DNA of 64,000 nt from Rhodobacterales bacterium (GTDB taxonomy: Bacteria; Pseudomonadota; Alphaproteobacteria; Rhodobacterales; Rhodobacteraceae): positions 124,001-188,000 of the forward strand of contig PDRY01000013.1 of NCBI GenBank assembly GCA_002748265.1. The letters run 5' to 3'. A model generated the notes under the pieces. The model made no database searches and was not told the origin of the DNA. It saw only the letters and a list, made by a program, of their open reading frames with translations. This document shows positions 61,961 through 64,000 of the stretch, one piece after another (position 1 is the stretch's first letter; each line of letters opens with the position of its first letter). The position numbers and the translations under genes were made by a program.

Positions 61961-62746
61961 ATGGAGGAGAGCGTTCTTGCGCAAGATCACGGCGAATGGG
62001 TGGAAATTACCCTGAACCGTCCGGATCGGCTCAACAGCTTCAACGACGAGATGCACAGACGCCTGCGCGGTCTATTGGAATCCGCGCGCGATGACGGCAA
62101 GCGCGCGGTGCTGCTGACAGGGGCTGGCCGCGGGTTTTGCGCGGGTCAGGACCTGGGCGATCGCGATCCCTCCAAGATGGAGGGTAAACCCGATCTGAGC
62201 GAGACGATTCGCACCTTCTACGCCCCTTTGATTCGTCTGATCCGCTCGCTTGAGATGCCGGTGATCTGCGCCGTGAACGGTGTGGCCGCAGGGGCCGGGG
62301 CCAATATCGCTTTGGCCTGCGATATCGTTCTGGCGGCGCATGGCGCCAAGTTCATCCAAAGCTTTTCCAAGGTCGGGCTGGTCCCCGATGCGGGCGGCAC
62401 CTTTACCCTGCCGCAGCTGGTTGGCCCGGCGCGCGCCATGGCTCTGGCGATGACCGCCCAGCCGGTGCCTGCGGCTCAGGCCGAAGAGTGGGGCATGATC
62501 TGGAAAGCCGTCGCAGATGACGCGCTCATGGATGAAGCCCGTGCCCTGACCGCGCAGCTGGCGACCGGTGCCACCCTGGGTCTGGCCAAGACCAAGGCGG
62601 CGATCCAGGCCTCGGCCTGGTCCACGCTGGACGAAGCCCTTGAGCGCGAGGCAGACTTCCAACGCGATTGCGGCATGTCGGATGACTATGCCGAGGGCGT
62701 GAGCGCCTTCCTGCAAAAGCGCGCGCCCAGCTACAAGGGGCACTGA
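61961..62746 (+). CDS. paaG: PaaG: 2-(1,2-epoxy-1,2-dihydrophenyl)acetyl-CoA isomerase
   Basis: The 261-residue crotonase-family protein starts with ITLNRPDRLNSFNDEMHRRL and has the oxyanion-hole regions GAGRGFCAGQDLGDRD (near residues 51-66) and CAVNGVAAGAGANIALACDIVLAA (near 103-126), plus the catalytic-acid region KFIQSFSKVGLVPDAGGTFTLP. GFCAGQDL and SKVGLVPDAGGT are typical of PaaG. It isomerises the ring-1,2-epoxide to the oxepin, which PaaZ then opens. It is the first gene of the rightward paaGIK unit. Confidence 0.92.
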   Translation: MEESVLAQDHGEWVEITLNRPDRLNSFNDEMHRRLRGLLESARDDGKRAVLLTGAGRGFCAGQDLGDRDPSKMEGKPDLSETIRTFYAPLIRLIRSLEMPVICAVNGVAAGAGANIALACDIVLAAHGAKFIQSFSKVGLVPDAGGTFTLPQLVGPARAMALAMTAQPVPAAQAEEWGMIWKAVADDALMDEARALTAQLATGATLGLAKTKAAIQASAWSTLDEALEREADFQRDCGMSDDYAEGVSAFLQKRAPSYKGH

Positions 62747-62747
62747 C

Positions 62748-63179
62748 ATGACCCCGAAAGAACGCGCGGCGCGGGCGGCTGCTGCCATGTGGGCCAATGA
62801 TCCGGCCTCGCAATGGCTGGGCATGACGCTGGACGAAGTCGATGAGGGCTATGCTGTCCTGTCACTGGTGGTGCAGCCCCACCACTGCAACGGGCATGAG
62901 ACCTGCCACGGCGGGATCAGCTTTGCTCTGGCAGACAGCGCCTTTGCCTTTGCCTGCAACAGCCGCAACCAGGCCACGGTCGGCCAGCATACGGTGATGA
63001 GCTACACCGCCCCTGCCCATCAGGGCGACACTTTGACGGCCACCGCGCGCGAGGTCTCGCTGACCGGGCGCAGCGGGGTCTATGACGTTCGCGTGACCAA
63101 CCAGGAGGGTGCGGTCATCGGAGAATTTCGCGGCATGTCTCGTGCCGTGCGCGGCCAGCTATTTGAGGAGGACGACTAA
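62748..63179 (+). CDS. paaI: PaaI thioesterase (hot-dog fold)
   Basis: The 143-residue protein has the hot-dog helix motif HHCNGHETCHGGISFALADSAFAFACNS near residues 44-71, with the catalytic Asp in LADSAF. PaaI hydrolyses ring-hydroxylated phenylacetyl-CoAs and rescues coenzyme A from dead-end intermediates. It follows paaG by one base and precedes paaK by one base. Confidence 0.93.
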   Translation: MTPKERAARAAAAMWANDPASQWLGMTLDEVDEGYAVLSLVVQPHHCNGHETCHGGISFALADSAFAFACNSRNQATVGQHTVMSYTAPAHQGDTLTATAREVSLTGRSGVYDVRVTNQEGAVIGEFRGMSRAVRGQLFEEDD

Positions 63180-63180
63180 A

Positions 63181-64000
63181 TGAAAGACCTGACCCCGAAC
63201 CCGAAGGATCTGGACCCGATCGAAATCGCGTCGCGCGATGAGATCGCCGCGCTTCAGTTCCACCGCATGAAGCGGACGCTGAAGCACGCCTACGACAACA
63301 GCCCGTTCTACAAGCAGCGCTTTGATGAGGCGGGCGTGCACCCGGACGATCTGCACACGCTGGCCGATCTGGCGAAGTTCCCCTTCACCTACAAGCAGGA
63401 CCTGCGCGACACCTATCCGTTTGGCATGTTCGCCACCCCGCGTGAGAACCTCGTGCGGGTGCATGGCTCCTCCGGCACCACCGGCAAGCCGACGGTCGTG
63501 GGCTACACCAAGCACGACATCGATGTCTGGGCCGACGTGGTGGCCCGCTCGATCCGCGCCTCCGGCGGGCGTCCGGGCGATCTGGTCCATGTGGCCTATG
63601 GCTATGGCCTGTTCACCGGCGGTCTGGGCGCCCATTACGGCGCCGAGCGTCTCGGCTGCACCGTTGTGCCGATCTCGGGCGGGATGACAGAGCGGCAGGT
63701 CACCTTGATGCAGGATTTCAAGCCGTCGATCATCATGGTCACGCCGTCCTACATGCTCAACATTTTGGACGAATTCAAACGTCAGGGCATTGATCCGCGT
63801 GAAAGCAGCCTCAAGGTCGGCATCTTCGGGGCCGAGCCCTGGACCAACGCCATGCGCGAAGAGATTCAGCAGGCCTTCGACATGCATGCCGTGGACATCT
63901 ACGGCCTGTCGGAAATCATGGGTCCGGGTGTTGCCAACGAATGCGTCGAGACCAAGGATGGTCTGCACATCTGGGAAGATCACTTCTACCCCGAAATCAT
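63181..64000 (+). CDS. paaK: PaaK phenylacetate-CoA ligase (3' end outside window)
   Basis: The first 273 residues are present and the frame is open at the window end. IASRDEIAALQFHRMKRTLKHAYDNSPFYKQRF is the conserved PaaK start, VRVHGSSGTTGKPTVVGYTKHD near residues 93-114 is the ATP-binding P-loop, and IFGAEPWTNAMREEIQ and DIYGLSEIMGPGVANEC follow. It activates phenylacetate to phenylacetyl-CoA, the entry step and the source of the PaaX ligand. Typical length is about 430-440 residues, so roughly 160 are missing to the right. Confidence 0.94.

Noticed and set aside
1-64000. CRISPR array, prophage, insertion sequence, tRNA or integrase
   Set aside because: No regularly spaced direct repeats, transposase or integrase motifs, terminal inverted repeats or tRNA cloverleaf sequences were recognised by reading. 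No tool-based scan was run.

Overview
The window is GC-rich bacterial DNA with tightly packed genes, many ATGA start/stop overlaps and no tRNA, rRNA, transposase or CRISPR array. Gene content points to an alphaproteobacterium of the Rhodobacterales (Roseobacter/Paracoccus type): a Hint_2 protein, an EcsC protein, an aerobic cob pathway with cobF/cobG/cobN, a TRAP transporter, a PaaX regulator and a DUF1636 protein beside cobW. This assignment is inferred from gene content.

Layout. (1) About 1-11 kb is general chromosome: the 3' part of an ABC permease, a DegT aminotransferase, an LpxR-like outer-membrane protein, a Hint-domain protein, a flavin reductase, a GNAT acetyltransferase, an EcsC protein, a DMT exporter with a divergent AraC regulator, and aspartate kinase followed by a strong terminator. 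(2) About 11-14.5 kb: a TetR repressor diverges from a two-subunit molybdenum hydroxylase (IorAB type). The small Fe-S subunit has a frameshift near its 3' end. (3) About 14.9-20.4 kb: a TIGR03032 protein and a 1400-residue autotransporter. (4) About 20.4-23.6 kb, minus strand: a GntR regulator, an M20 amidohydrolase and a DadA-type oxidase.

(5) About 23.8-36.2 kb is a phenol/catechol meta-cleavage island: an HpaH-like hydratase and HpaI aldolase, a small four-cysteine protein, all six multicomponent phenol hydroxylase genes (dmpKLMNOP), a peroxiredoxin, a second GntR regulator, a DmpQ-type ferredoxin, catechol 2,3-dioxygenase, a GlcG/HbpS-like protein, hydroxymuconic semialdehyde dehydrogenase and a second hydratase. 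The two GntR proteins are paralogues, and the promoters beside both share a GATAAAA-N-TTAC(C/G)GA element. There is no DmpR, tautomerase, DmpF or DmpG in the window.

(6) About 36.2-54.8 kb is cobalamin metabolism. One cobalamin riboswitch (plus strand) precedes an ECF metal importer (DUF4198 protein, CbiM, NikL-like protein, CbiQ, CbiO). A second (minus strand) precedes DUF1636-cobW-cobN-cobG-cobH-cobI-cobJ. cobK (plus) and cobL-cobE-cobM-cobB-cobA-cobF (minus) diverge between them, and cobO leads away from the second riboswitch.

(7) About 54.8-64 kb is phenylacetate catabolism: PaaX, PaaZ, a cytochrome P450 and a TRAP importer on the minus strand, and paaG-paaI-paaK (cut by the window edge) on the plus strand. 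A perfect 14-bp palindrome lies between the divergent units. The P450, translationally coupled between transporter and PaaZ, is the least expected member.
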